A stretch of 23,660 nt of DNA from JBDKVA01 sp039679375 (GCA_039679375.1 JBDKVA010000052.1:1-23660), one strand, 5' to 3'. Positions 14,825 through 23,107 are shown, counted from the stretch's first letter. Program-made: numbers and translations. Notes: generated by a model from the letters alone, not told the origin.

Positions 14825-15229
14825 TCAATTTCTTTTGATGCGATTGATTATACTGTTTATTGCATAGGCTATAATGAATGACGCCAGTAATATTGCGCAT
14901 AATATGAGTATATTCTTCCACTCTTCACTATTACAATTATTTTGAAATGCACTAATTGCAATAGCAATAACAGCAACCCCGAGTAAAATAGAAATAGATA
15001 TTTTTGATTTTTCTTTAAACCTCTCTGTGCCAAAAAACAGAATATACAAGACAATCAAAAGCAGAAAATTTTCAGAACCAAACATAGCGGCTAGGAGGTA
15101 GTTTCCATAGAACAGTCCAAATATGCCCGTTGCCACAAAAATCGCCAATACAATCCTGCCAATTTTCTTCAAATTTTCATTTCCAAATAACAAGAATAGA
15201 ATAATGCAGATGGTTAATACTTCTGTCAT
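14825..15229 (-). CDS. Small integral membrane protein of unknown function
   Basis: 134 residues, not recognised. It has about five hydrophobic segments (near residues 2-16, 24-50, 54-68, 77-95 and 107-128) and a basic C-terminal tail (NRIKRN). Loops are short, with a charged stretch NCNSEEWKN before the last helix. The ATG follows GGGGTGATATCAT. It lies 58 bp after the adenylate-kinase-like gene in the same direction and may share its transcript. The region is richer in A+T than the PTS operon beside it. No enzymatic motif is seen. Confidence 0.7.
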   Translation of the reverse strand: MTEVLTICIILFLLFGNENLKKIGRIVLAIFVATGIFGLFYGNYLLAAMFGSENFLLLIVLYILFFGTERFKEKSKISISILLGVAVIAIAISAFQNNCNSEEWKNILILCAILLASFIIAYAINSIINRIKRN

Positions 15230-15287
15230 ATGATATCACCCCATGTATATTATTTGTTATGCGGATCTGTTATTCTTCATGATAAAT

Positions 15288-16154
15288 TTATTCTATGTCC
15301 AGCAAAAAACGAGGTAAGCCAAGAGCTTGCATAACACTGATTGTAACCTCATTTATTGAAGCTTGAATATCAATTTGTCCATTTTCATTATATACAGGCT
15401 GATGTGCATCTATCATCACCACAGAGCTTCCCAAATATTTCTTCAAATAATCTATACAAGGTTGAACCTTGTCAATATAGAACTGATACCTTCTTTCCAG
15501 GCTTTCTTCCGTATCATCCGACCTATTCCTGCCATATGCCCTGATTTTCATCTGCTCTTTTGTAATAGATAAATGGATTACTTTAATTATCGAAATCCGC
15601 AGATTATATAAGGTTTTCAACATATATTCCGCAGCAATTATAGTTCGAGGGTATCCATCCAAAATGAATATTCCTTCAAGAAACTCAGGAGAATTTACTA
15701 ATAGCGCATCAAGAATTTTTACAGTCCATTCATCCGGAACAAGCAAACCTTTCTCAATACAGAATTCAAGCCAATTGAATTGAGAAATTAGTTTCGAACC
15801 CGTGCCAAAGTATTTTTGAACTTCTTCAATATACGCCTTTGCTTTTTGAACTATTTCAGGTCTGTTCATATTTTCATTAAATATTGACACATTATCACTG
15901 ATTAGATAAATGGAAGATAACTGGTTTAGAAATTCCGGATTCTCTTTTGCTTTTTTAACAGTTCTTCTTAAAATATCACCCATAGATAGGTGCTTACTTT
16001 CAGGGATAGACAAAAATTTGCATAATGATTTAGCAACTTCTCCCTTCCCGCAGCTCGAAGGCCCTGTTAATAAAATAACACCATTGCCTTCAACCTTAAC
16101 TTTTTCAACAATAATTTTAATATCACTTTTCAAAATATTTTGAATATAAATCAC
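15288..16154 (-). CDS. Adenylate-kinase-like nucleoside monophosphate kinase
   Basis: P-loop kinase of the adenylate kinase family, 288 residues against about 215 for a housekeeping Adk. It has a Walker A (GPSSCGKG, 31-38) after about 30 extra N-terminal residues, an NMP-binding segment HLSMGDILRR (55-64), DGYPRT (166-171), and a short lid with GRNRSDD (208-214) followed by ESLERRYQFY. An unusual insertion of about 55-60 residues lies between the NMP-binding segment and DGYPRT, and the zinc-finger lid of many clostridial Adk proteins is absent. The start is a GTG that overlaps the stop of a 4-codon reading frame with a much better ribosome binding site. Nucleotide phosphotransfer is likely; the acceptor nucleotide is unknown. 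Confidence 0.75.
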   Translation of the reverse strand: MIYIQNILKSDIKIIVEKVKVEGNGVILLTGPSSCGKGEVAKSLCKFLSIPESKHLSMGDILRRTVKKAKENPEFLNQLSSIYLISDNVSIFNENMNRPEIVQKAKAYIEEVQKYFGTGSKLISQFNWLEFCIEKGLLVPDEWTVKILDALLVNSPEFLEGIFILDGYPRTIIAAEYMLKTLYNLRISIIKVIHLSITKEQMKIRAYGRNRSDDTEESLERRYQFYIDKVQPCIDYLKKYLGSSVVMIDAHQPVYNENGQIDIQASINEVTISVMQALGLPRFLLDIE

Positions 16155-16165
16155 CCTGCTTTCAT
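16151..16165 (-). other. Four-codon leader reading frame (MKAG) coupled to the kinase start
   Basis: AAGGAG, 6 bases, then ATG AAA GCA GGG TGA on the minus strand. The TGA (16151-16153) overlaps the GTG start of the kinase (16152-16154). This is the only strong ribosome binding site near the kinase gene, so translation may start here and restart at the GTG. Confidence 0.45.
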
Positions 16166-16225
16166 TAAGTACTCCTTCTTTATTTATATTCTTATTTTGT
16201 TTGTTGAAGGTAAGGCTTGAATAAT

Positions 16226-16282
16226 ATGATCTGCAGGTACGCCGAACACTGGAGAGTCACTGGAGAGCCTGTTGCAGATCAT
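16226..16282. repeat. 10-bp inverted repeat spanning the end of the GGDEF-EAL gene, with a tandem 10-mer inside
   Basis: ATGATCTGCA (16226-16235) and its exact complement (16273-16282) flank a 37-bp loop that holds the stop codon and two copies of CACTGGAGAG separated by one base. There is no T-run after the stem, so it is not a standard terminator. Confidence 0.5.
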
Positions 16283-18644
16283 CCTGATATTTTTTTGCCG
16301 GTTCCAGTTCATTCGCCGACATCGGCTTGCTGAACAGAAAGCCTTGCACAATATCACATTTCTCTTTTTTTAAAAATTCGAGCTGTTCAGGTACTTCAAC
16401 ACCCTCTGCAGTTACGGTCAGTTCCATGTTATGAGCCAGCGCTATAAGTGCCTTTGCAATTTTCGCCTGGTTAACATTGGTTGTAATGTCATGTACAAAG
16501 GTTTTATCGATCTTTAAGTTATTGATAGGCAGCAGCTTCAGATAATTGAGCGAGGAATAACCCTTTCCGAAGTCGTCCAGAGAAACGCTGATCCCTATGT
16601 CCTTAATACTTTGCAGAACGGATATCGTATGCTCAAGATCCTGCATGGCTATGCTTTCAGTTATCTCCAGTTCCAGCCACTGCGCTTTTATACCCGTTTC
16701 TTCAATAATATTGTTTATCAATTCCACCAGGTTCAGCTGCTGAAACTGTCTTGCCGATAGGTTGACCGATATCTTCAGGTCGTCGAATCCCTCTTCATGC
16801 CAGCGGGCAAGTTGGGTACAGGCTGACCGCAGTACCCATTCGCCTATTACGTTAATGACCCCTATTTCTTCAGCAATAAATATGAAGGCATCCGGGGAAA
16901 TCCAGCCTATATTAGGGCTTAGCCATCTGATAAGCGCCTCCATGCTGGTGATCCTCCCTGTTGACAATTCGACCTGCGGTTGGTAAAACAAGACAAATTC
17001 GTTTTTTTCAGTAGCCTTCCGCAAATAATTCTCTATTGCCAGCCTCTCCATCATGCGCGAATTAAGCTCCTGTGTAAAAATCTTGTAGTTGTTTTTACCT
17101 GTTTCCTTCGCCTTGTACATTGCGGCATCGGCATTTTTCATCAATTCTTGGAGGTCCAGGCCGTTATTGGGGTAAACCGATATGCCAATGCTGGCAGTTA
17201 CATAGAATTCCCGCTCATCCAGGACCCAAGGTTCCTTGAACAATGCAAGCATTCTCTCTGCAAGCAGATTCACCTCATTTATATCCTTTACATTCGCCTG
17301 AAGGATGATAAACTCGTCTCCGCCAAGCCTTGCGATGGTATCGCTCCTTCTCATTTTCAGTTTAAGCTGCTCACCTACTCTGAACAGCAGTTCATCACCG
17401 AATGAATGCCCTATCGTATCGTTTATCGTCTTGAAATTGTCCAGATCTATGAAAAATACCGCCACCATCCAGCCCTTACGCTGGGCGTTTGCAGCTGCTA
17501 TGATAAATCTGTCCGTCAGCAGCGCCCTGTTGGGCAACCCTGTCATAGAGTCATAGTAGGCCAGCTGGTGTATTTTTTCGTCGGATACTTTTTGCTCCGT
17601 AATATCGGTATTTGACCCTGCTACCCGGATAGGTATGCCGCTTCCATCCCATATTGCCATTCCTCTTGTACGGATCCATTTTATTCTGTCATCGGCTGTC
17701 CTTATTCTGTACTCAATCTGGAAATGTTTATCCTGTGGTTCAGTTATATACTTGTTAAAGCCTTTGACGAACCGGTCCATGTCCTCACGTAAAACAGTTC
17801 CAAACCATTTGTCGATCGTAATGGCTTCACTGTCATTATCAAAGCCCATGATCAGCCTGCAGCGCTTTGACATGAAGAGCTTGCCTTCCTTTCCGTCCCA
17901 ATCCCATATGCCGTCATTGACGCCTTCGACTGCAAGACGGTAACGCTCCTCGCTGTGTCTTAGCTCAATGTCCCTTTTATTCAAGTCATCATACTGCTCC
18001 TTTAATTCCTCTTCCGTTGCCACTAATTCCTCATGTGTCTGTTCAAGCTCCCTGTAGCTTTCAGTAAGTTTTTGCTCCACACTCTTCCGTCCGGTAATAT
18101 CAATGCCCATGACTACCATGTTTACGGATACACCCTGCGCATCCTTTACCGCATCCATATTCCAAAGTGTATAAATAGGCTTTTTGTTCCGCGCTGTTAA
18201 ACATGCTTCATAATTTTCCAGCAATTTGTCCGCCATGATGCTGTCATAAATCCGCTTGCCCAGATCCGTACCCTCATTAAGGAATGGTATCTCAAAAACC
18301 TTTTTCCCTTTTGCTTCTTCAAGACTGTAGCCGGATATCTCCTGAGCGAACTTATTGAACATAACTACTTTACCGTCCAAGTCACAAACGATGATCATCG
18401 TCTTTATATTGGAAATAATATTTTTTGAGAAATCCTGTTCAAGCAGGAGCTTTTTTTTAAGATAATTTATATAGAAATGAAAGATTAGGGTAAATACAAC
18501 CAGAATCAAAACGGCAGACAATATATAGGGTAAGCGGGATATGTCTTCTGCATCACTTGATGCAGCATAAACAGGCTTAACTTCCAAATGAAAGATGCAG
18601 GATACAATAACTGCATATAAAGCAGCCTTTGAAATTGATTTCAT
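16257..18644 (-). CDS. Membrane-bound PAS-PAS-GGDEF-EAL cyclic-di-GMP enzyme
   Basis: 795-residue signalling protein that may both make and break cyclic di-GMP. N-terminal hydrophobic segment 7-28, a second membrane helix at about 38-58, PAS domain about 72-185, coiled coil 187-232, second PAS with its PAC end about 233-355 (ending TDITEQK), GGDEF domain about 357-525, EAL domain about 535-780. The diguanylate cyclase site GGDEF is intact (441-445) and so is the inhibitory RxxD site (R432-D435), so feedback by c-di-GMP is expected. The phosphodiesterase site is also intact: E569-A-L, LDDFGKGYSS with D690-D691, and AEGVE at 746-750. The ATG follows AAGGGGG. It stands alone between other units, with its own promoter. 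Net direction of activity cannot be predicted. Confidence 0.95.
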   Translation of the reverse strand: MKSISKAALYAVIVSCIFHLEVKPVYAASSDAEDISRLPYILSAVLILVVFTLIFHFYINYLKKKLLLEQDFSKNIISNIKTMIIVCDLDGKVVMFNKFAQEISGYSLEEAKGKKVFEIPFLNEGTDLGKRIYDSIMADKLLENYEACLTARNKKPIYTLWNMDAVKDAQGVSVNMVVMGIDITGRKSVEQKLTESYRELEQTHEELVATEEELKEQYDDLNKRDIELRHSEERYRLAVEGVNDGIWDWDGKEGKLFMSKRCRLIMGFDNDSEAITIDKWFGTVLREDMDRFVKGFNKYITEPQDKHFQIEYRIRTADDRIKWIRTRGMAIWDGSGIPIRVAGSNTDITEQKVSDEKIHQLAYYDSMTGLPNRALLTDRFIIAAANAQRKGWMVAVFFIDLDNFKTINDTIGHSFGDELLFRVGEQLKLKMRRSDTIARLGGDEFIILQANVKDINEVNLLAERMLALFKEPWVLDEREFYVTASIGISVYPNNGLDLQELMKNADAAMYKAKETGKNNYKIFTQELNSRMMERLAIENYLRKATEKNEFVLFYQPQVELSTGRITSMEALIRWLSPNIGWISPDAFIFIAEEIGVINVIGEWVLRSACTQLARWHEEGFDDLKISVNLSARQFQQLNLVELINNIIEETGIKAQWLELEITESIAMQDLEHTISVLQSIKDIGISVSLDDFGKGYSSLNYLKLLPINNLKIDKTFVHDITTNVNQAKIAKALIALAHNMELTVTAEGVEVPEQLEFLKKEKCDIVQGFLFSKPMSANELEPAKKYQDDLQQALQ

Positions 18645-18667
18645 TATGCCCCCTTAACAACACACGC

Positions 18668-18677
18668 GGGTATACCC
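18668..18677. promoter_or_regulatory. Perfect palindrome GGGTATACCC in the GGDEF-EAL leader
   Basis: A perfect 10-bp palindrome lies between the promoter and the ribosome binding site of the GGDEF-EAL gene, where it could act as an operator or a small hairpin. No known regulator is assigned. Confidence 0.3.
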
Positions 18678-18695
18678 ATCTTAATACTAATAATG

Positions 18696-18725
18696 ATTAT
18701 ATATTTAAATGTATACTATTTTCAA
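18696..18725 (-). promoter_or_regulatory. Sigma-A promoter of the GGDEF-EAL gene
   Basis: TTGAAA (18720-18725), 18 bp, TATAAT (18696-18701) on the minus strand, about 50 bp before the ATG at 18644. Confidence 0.65.
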
Positions 18726-18787
18726 CAATACAAAAATATTTTTTTATATAATATTCCATAGTTCTGTATTATAAAGCCTATTTACCC

Positions 18788-19429
18788 TTAATCAGGCAGT
18801 TGCTTTTTATATTGTTCATTTGAAATCCTGTCCATATCGTCCACGATACCTTGCCTGTCCACTTCGTTTGTGTAATATTCTTCATAATCGTGATACCCGC
18901 CCATGTCCTGCGGACTGTCGGATGAGCCATACTTCATCAGGTCATTGATCTGATCGCTTCCTTCATGCTCATCATCCTCCCGCCTGTTCATGTACTTACG
19001 TCCAAACGGTGCGTCAAGCGAACGGCTTTTATCAACTCTAAATGTAAACTGGCGAGCCGGTACATTTTCCACATCATCCTCACAATTCAGGCAAAACCTA
19101 ACATATGGCAGTGCTTCAAGGCGCGGCGCCGGGATTTCGGTTCCGCAGCGGGAACAGCTGCCGTACGTGCCATTATCGATCCTTGCAAGAGCGTCCCTGA
19201 TGTCCTGTAATATGTTTTCTTCATGCACTCTCAGCGCATTGTTCATTTCCAGATGATAGAGCTCCGTTCCGAGCTCCGCCGGATGGTTATCATAATTCGA
19301 CAATTCGGAGGGTGAGAATTTATTCTGCTCCGCATCATTATTTTCCTTCATCATATCGATCGTATGATCAATTTCGCCAAGCCTTTTTTCAAGCATGTCT
19401 TTATAGTGCTGCATTTCATTTCGTTCCAT
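18788..19429 (-). CDS. yteA: TraR/DksA-type zinc finger protein, YteA family
   Basis: 213-residue protein with an N-terminal coiled coil (about 5-85) and a DksA/TraR-type C4 zinc finger with C92-x2-C95 and C113-x2-C116. The C-terminal tail ending in ISNEQYKKQLPD is characteristic of the YteA family, annotated as sporulation-associated in Bacillus and clostridia; its target is not established. It has GGGAGG 8 bases before the ATG, and the site lies within the last codons of the DUF5665 gene, 5 bp upstream, so the two are coupled. Third gene of a small operon. DksA relatives bind RNA polymerase; for YteA this is only inference. Confidence 0.88.
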   Translation of the reverse strand: MERNEMQHYKDMLEKRLGEIDHTIDMMKENNDAEQNKFSPSELSNYDNHPAELGTELYHLEMNNALRVHEENILQDIRDALARIDNGTYGSCSRCGTEIPAPRLEALPYVRFCLNCEDDVENVPARQFTFRVDKSRSLDAPFGRKYMNRREDDEHEGSDQINDLMKYGSSDSPQDMGGYHDYEEYYTNEVDRQGIVDDMDRISNEQYKKQLPD

Positions 19430-19434
19430 GTTGT

Positions 19435-19737
19435 TTACCTCCCTGTTTTTTGCAAATCTTCTACAATATCTACGATCTCACTTATATATTTCCCGATGAC
19501 AGGCAAATTCCACCTTACGATCCATTGCATCAGATAAATGATCACAGCCGCCAGAAATGTAAACCCGACCGATATGCCAAAGCCTCTCGCAAGCCCTCCG
19601 ATAAAATTTGGCAACAGCATTTTTCTGGGGTGTTCCAGATAATAGACATAATCCTTCAGTTTGGTTTTTTCCATATCCAGTGAGATCTGGTCCAATTTTT
19701 TATTTATTATTTTAAATTTTGCATTTCTGCCAAACAT
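19435..19737 (-). CDS. DUF5665 family membrane protein
   Basis: 100 residues from the ATG at 19737; a GTG four codons earlier overlaps the AGGTGG ribosome binding site and is rejected. It has a basic, helical N-terminus, then PNFIGGLARGFGISVGFT leading into one clear membrane helix (about 53-74), then NLPVIGKYISEIVDIVED. This pattern matches the DUF5665 family of Firmicutes as I know it, which has no known function. It sits between a small helical protein and the YteA-like gene and ends 5 bp before the latter. Confidence 0.75.
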   Translation of the reverse strand: MFGRNAKFKIINKKLDQISLDMEKTKLKDYVYYLEHPRKMLLPNFIGGLARGFGISVGFTFLAAVIIYLMQWIVRWNLPVIGKYISEIVDIVEDLQKTGR

Positions 19738-19767
19738 AATTAGGCCCACCTCTTGTTTTTCAACAGC

Positions 19768-20004
19768 TCATGCGCCCGTCCCGCCCGTCTGCATTTTCAT
19801 AACGGCATGCCGCAAATTGAAAATATCCTTCTGAAGCGTTCCCGTCATATCTTCAAGCGTAAACTTCACCTTTTCGATTAATTGCCGTGCCGTCCGGGGA
19901 TTATTCTCATATTCCTTCCTTTCTATTTCATTCAATAGGTCCCCCGCTATTTTGTAAAGTACCTCAAGATCACTTTGCAATTCCGTCTCAATTATTATAG
20001 CCAC
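19768..20004 (-). CDS. Small helical protein of unknown function
   Basis: 78 residues if it starts at the GTG at 20004, which has GGAGG 5 bases before it; a longer frame from 20052 would lack a ribosome binding site and run through a TATAAT sequence. The protein is hydrophilic and almost wholly helical, with a likely coiled coil (LEVLYKIAGDLLNEIERK and LIEKVKFTLEDMTGTLQ). Not recognised. First of a three-gene minus-strand group with the DUF5665 and YteA-like genes, so a sporulation or envelope link is possible by association only. Confidence 0.6.
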   Translation of the reverse strand: MAIIIETELQSDLEVLYKIAGDLLNEIERKEYENNPRTARQLIEKVKFTLEDMTGTLQKDIFNLRHAVMKMQTGGTGA

Positions 20005-20122
20005 ATTTGCCTCCGTGCCGGATATTATAATATATAGAGTACCTAAATTCACATCATTTTATGAGAGTTTTAATTAAGTCACAGCTTAAATTCTGACCTA
20101 ACTGTATAAAAACCTTTCCCGT

Positions 20123-20164
20123 CAAAAAAAACTGCTTCTGTAAAACTTCTGTAAAGCAGTTTTT
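20123..20164 (-). terminator. Rho-independent terminator after the URO-D-like gene
   Basis: On the minus strand AAAAACTGCTT pairs with AAGCAGTTTTT, and eight Ts follow. The loop holds a direct repeat of CTTCTGTAAA. A shorter T-run on the plus strand is of no known use, as no plus-strand gene ends here. Confidence 0.8.
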
Positions 20165-20238
20165 AATATACTATTACGAAAACGATAACTTCCGGCTTAT
20201 CCTTTTAAAATAACATGTTGAAGCTGACTTCATATATT

Positions 20239-21348
20239 TTATGCCCGGCGCGTGAAATCGGCGGAGTAATCAAGATAATATTTTACAGCTTCGGGTGGAA
20301 CATTCCACGGTATGTGATTTCCGATACACATCATATAACCGCCTGTCATCCTTGCCGTATCTGCCATTTCCAAAACCATTTTCTTTATCTCATTTCTGTC
20401 GTTACCTGATAGAACCCTGTTATCACCTTCACCTGCCAGGAAACAGTCCTTATGCTTTCGTGCAATTTTTTTATAATCCGTATAGGGTTCACTGATAATT
20501 CCTCTGGCTCCGCAAGCCATCACATCGTCCGCAAAGGCATCCATACAGCCGTCAGCCATAAATATGACCTCTTTCCCCGCATTTTTCAATATGCTCCAAA
20601 ATTCTTCATAACGCGGGAATACATACTTATGCATCCAGTTCGGAGAGCAAACAGGACCTCTCGTTGTAACTATATCATCATGACACAAAACAAAATTTAC
20701 AGGCAGTCTTGCAATTGCGCGAAAAACACGCCGGTTGATTTCTGCAAATTCATCCATGATACGTTCGAATCTTTCATCGAGGCAGCACTGAAGAAACAGC
20801 TCCCAACCAAATGTCAATAACGGCCACATAAACATGGTATTGTAAAAAACGGCTTTTGCAGCATCTCCTTCCGGTGCTTTAATGCCCCACTCCTGAGGGT
20901 AGCTTTTCCGGAGTCTCCGGTAGATTGTCTCTTCTGTTGAAAAATCCATATTCTCCACTACATGAGGCCAGGAAGAAAAATCGGGATTTTGAAGTGGGCT
21001 GAAAGAAAACACTTCTTCTTCTGATTTAAAAAAAGCCTCTCCGTGCTGCCATGTTTCAGTTTCACCATCACCCCATCGAACCGTATGCCTGTCGGTATCG
21101 GAACTCATTCCACCAGTACCCAGCTTGGGGCGTAATTTTGGTTCATCCGTATCAGGTATCGGGAGCTCCAATTGCGGGTATATTACAGCCATTTTAATTC
21201 TGCATAACCGCGGATGCTCATAATAGTCTATTCCCGTAAGATAACTCTCGGCATCCGGGTTGGACCAGTGTTCCCAATGCGGTACTTTCTTAGGGCGCAT
21301 CCCCATAAGTGCAAGGTATTTATCGCTATAATTCATAAATTTCGTCAT
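20239..21348 (-). CDS. Uroporphyrinogen decarboxylase superfamily protein (not HemE)
   Basis: 369-residue TIM-barrel protein of the URO-D/methyltransferase superfamily. The C-terminal barrel half is clear: NFVLCHDDIVTTRGP (218-232), FPRYEEFWSIL, EVIFMADGC (260-268), and the closing GGYMMCIGNHIPWNVPPE block (336-353). The N-terminal substrate-binding signature of haem-pathway HemE is absent, so a haem role is unlikely. Related proteins are common in clostridial and Bacteroidota carbohydrate or methyl-transfer loci, mostly without known function. The Zn-binding HxC...C set of MtaA-type methyltransferases was not seen clearly. Single gene with AAGGAT before its ATG and a strong terminator after it. 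Confidence 0.8.
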   Translation of the reverse strand: MTKFMNYSDKYLALMGMRPKKVPHWEHWSNPDAESYLTGIDYYEHPRLCRIKMAVIYPQLELPIPDTDEPKLRPKLGTGGMSSDTDRHTVRWGDGETETWQHGEAFFKSEEEVFSFSPLQNPDFSSWPHVVENMDFSTEETIYRRLRKSYPQEWGIKAPEGDAAKAVFYNTMFMWPLLTFGWELFLQCCLDERFERIMDEFAEINRRVFRAIARLPVNFVLCHDDIVTTRGPVCSPNWMHKYVFPRYEEFWSILKNAGKEVIFMADGCMDAFADDVMACGARGIISEPYTDYKKIARKHKDCFLAGEGDNRVLSGNDRNEIKKMVLEMADTARMTGGYMMCIGNHIPWNVPPEAVKYYLDYSADFTRRA

Positions 21349-21381
21349 CCTTTATCCTTTTTTTACCGAAAGTAACTGAGG

Positions 21382-21408
21382 GAGGAATAAGCTTATTGCT
21401 TACTCCTC
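21382..21408 (-). terminator. Hairpin after the SLH-domain gene
   Basis: GAGGAATAAGC, 5-base loop, GCTTACTCCTC: 11 bp with one mismatch, 45 bp after the SLH gene stop. No T-run follows, so it may act as a weak terminator or 3'-end stabiliser. Confidence 0.4.
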
Positions 21409-21453
21409 TCCTAAGCTATATAATCAACCCTATTGCAGACAATTGATTCTTGC

Positions 21454-23040
21454 TTATTTGTTGTAAATCCTGTAAATAACAACGGCTATTTCCGCTCTTG
21501 TGGTATATCCCCTGGGATTAATAAGCTTGCCGTCCCCGGTTATTATACCGTTTTTAACAAGCGTCGCTACGCTTGTCCTGGCGAAAGACGATATGGACGC
21601 GCTGTCCGTGTACGCTGACAGCTCTGATACATCGGCGCCGCTCTTTACCTTTCCTGCGATCTTCATTGCCCTTTCGGCTATTACCATCATATCTTCTCTT
21701 GTAATGTAAGCTTTCGGGTCGAATTTATTGTTTCCTACCCCTTCGGTGATTCCAAGCTTTTTTGCCGTGCCTACCGCATCGTAATAGTAATCGGAAGCTT
21801 TTACGTCGTCGAAGTTTGAGGTAAAGCTTGATTTAAACTCCAGGGTTCTCATCAGCAGGGTTACAAAATCAGCTCTGGTTATACTTGATCCGGGCGAATA
21901 GTTTGAAGCCGACGTACCTTCAATAATCCCTTTTGAAGCCAGCACTTCTATCTCTTTTTTAGCCCAGGAAACACCTTGTATGTCGGCAAATGTCTTCTTG
22001 ACGAATGCTATCGCATATTTGCTCATATGTGTTGTTGTAAATGTTACTTTTCCTGTAGCTGTATCATATCTGCCGTTCGGCACAGCCACCGCATTACCCT
22101 GTCCGTCTATGTACCATACCGTAATATGTTCAGGATCTTTTAGCTCTTCCGCTGTGGGAGTATAGTCTATAGATACCGTTACAGGTGCGTCGGGGTTATT
22201 CCAATTAATTAACTTTTCACCTGCTCTTGCATTGAGTTCTATTACAGGCCTGTCTCCTATCTGCTTCCTTATATCCTCAGCCATGCCCGTCTTGTCCGCA
22301 AGGCCTATGGTAAGCTTGATATCCTCTCCGTTCCCGGGATCGCTGCTAAACATATTTCCCGGTGCGGCAATGGTTCCCAAAGGTGTCTCAATTTCAATTC
22401 TCGTGTTCCTTTCTTCGGATGAAAGCACGTTTGCAGGAAGCTGCATGGCGTATTTCTCAGCGCCTTTTACTTCGGGAATCTTAAGCACCACCGTCCTGAT
22501 TCCCTCCGTTGCCTCTTTTGCCTGTTCGAGTGCCTTCTTCATCAGTTCACTGTCAACCGACGACAACGCCGTGCCGTTCCCTTCGTCCAGTATCGGTATT
22601 ATTACAACCCTGGACGCGCCGTCATCCATTAATTCAACCTTTGGTTTGCTGGCATCCGGCTGATCTGCCTGTTCAGAGCCGCTATCTTCATCATCTCCGG
22701 CTTCACTGCGGTCCGTTACCTGGAAAGTCACTGCCGCTGTATCCGATCCTTTTCCCGCAATAACAGTATAGGTTCCGAAAGCTGTATCTGCAGGCAGGGT
22801 AAATGTATCATAAAAGCTTCCTCCATTCATTACATTCACATACAGAACCGTATTATTGGGTCTTAGCACCTTTACCGTTATCTCGTCCAACCCAGCGGTT
22901 CCGGATATAGTCACGCTATCGCCTTGATATCTGCCTGGGATGGCGTTGAGCGTAACTGAGCTGTCGGCAAATATATTTAATGGAAAGAGTACAGTTACTA
23001 ATGCAATTATTGTTATGACGCATAATAATCGTTTCTTCAC
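21454..23040 (-). CDS. Secreted SLH-domain cell surface protein
   Basis: 528 residues from the GTG at 23040, which has AGAGGA 9 bases upstream; a TTG at 23049 touches that site and is less likely. Numbering from the TTG: signal peptide about 4-28 (cleavage near IFADS), an Ig-like beta domain about 31-112, an acidic low-complexity linker 113-137 (EAGDDEDSGSEQADQ), a beta-rich middle region 145-350, and three S-layer homology repeats at about 353-400, 413-465 and 478-530. The SLH signatures ITRADF, ITREDM and TTRAEI are visible. SLH repeats anchor proteins to pyruvylated cell-wall polysaccharide. The middle region is not recognised but recurs in clostridial SLH proteins in my experience of the family. 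It follows another surface-protein gene by 90 bp. Confidence 0.9.
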   Translation of the reverse strand: MKKRLLCVITIIALVTVLFPLNIFADSSVTLNAIPGRYQGDSVTISGTAGLDEITVKVLRPNNTVLYVNVMNGGSFYDTFTLPADTAFGTYTVIAGKGSDTAAVTFQVTDRSEAGDDEDSGSEQADQPDASKPKVELMDDGASRVVIIPILDEGNGTALSSVDSELMKKALEQAKEATEGIRTVVLKIPEVKGAEKYAMQLPANVLSSEERNTRIEIETPLGTIAAPGNMFSSDPGNGEDIKLTIGLADKTGMAEDIRKQIGDRPVIELNARAGEKLINWNNPDAPVTVSIDYTPTAEELKDPEHITVWYIDGQGNAVAVPNGRYDTATGKVTFTTTHMSKYAIAFVKKTFADIQGVSWAKKEIEVLASKGIIEGTSASNYSPGSSITRADFVTLLMRTLEFKSSFTSNFDDVKASDYYYDAVGTAKKLGITEGVGNNKFDPKAYITREDMMVIAERAMKIAGKVKSGADVSELSAYTDSASISSFARTSVATLVKNGIITGDGKLINPRGYTTRAEIAVVIYRIYNK

Positions 23041-23077
23041 TTCTATCAATCCTCTTTCTTTTTCATTTATTATGGGG

Positions 23078-23107
23078 TACAGGACCCGGAAGATCCCGGA
23101 TCCTGTA
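23078..23107. terminator. GC-rich hairpin between two surface-protein genes
   Basis: TACAGGA-CCCGG (23078-23089) pairs with CCGGATCCTGTA (23096-23107) around a short loop, 24 bp after the upstream gene's stop. It lacks a T-run on the minus strand, so it may be an attenuating or processing hairpin rather than a full terminator. Confidence 0.45.

Noticed and set aside
16226..16282. Rho-independent terminator of the GGDEF-EAL gene
   Set aside because: The stem includes coding sequence and the stop codon, has a 37-base loop, and is not followed by a T-run.
20005..20052. Longer version of the small helical protein starting at 20052
   Set aside because: It lacks a ribosome binding site and would translate through a TATAAT sequence, while the GTG at 20004 has GGAGG at good spacing.
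20239..21348. HemE (haem biosynthesis uroporphyrinogen decarboxylase)
   Set aside because: The N-terminal HemE signature with its conserved arginines is absent and there are no haem genes nearby.
22232..22663. Plus-strand reading frame of 143 codons
   Set aside because: Serine-rich shadow opposite the SLH-protein gene.
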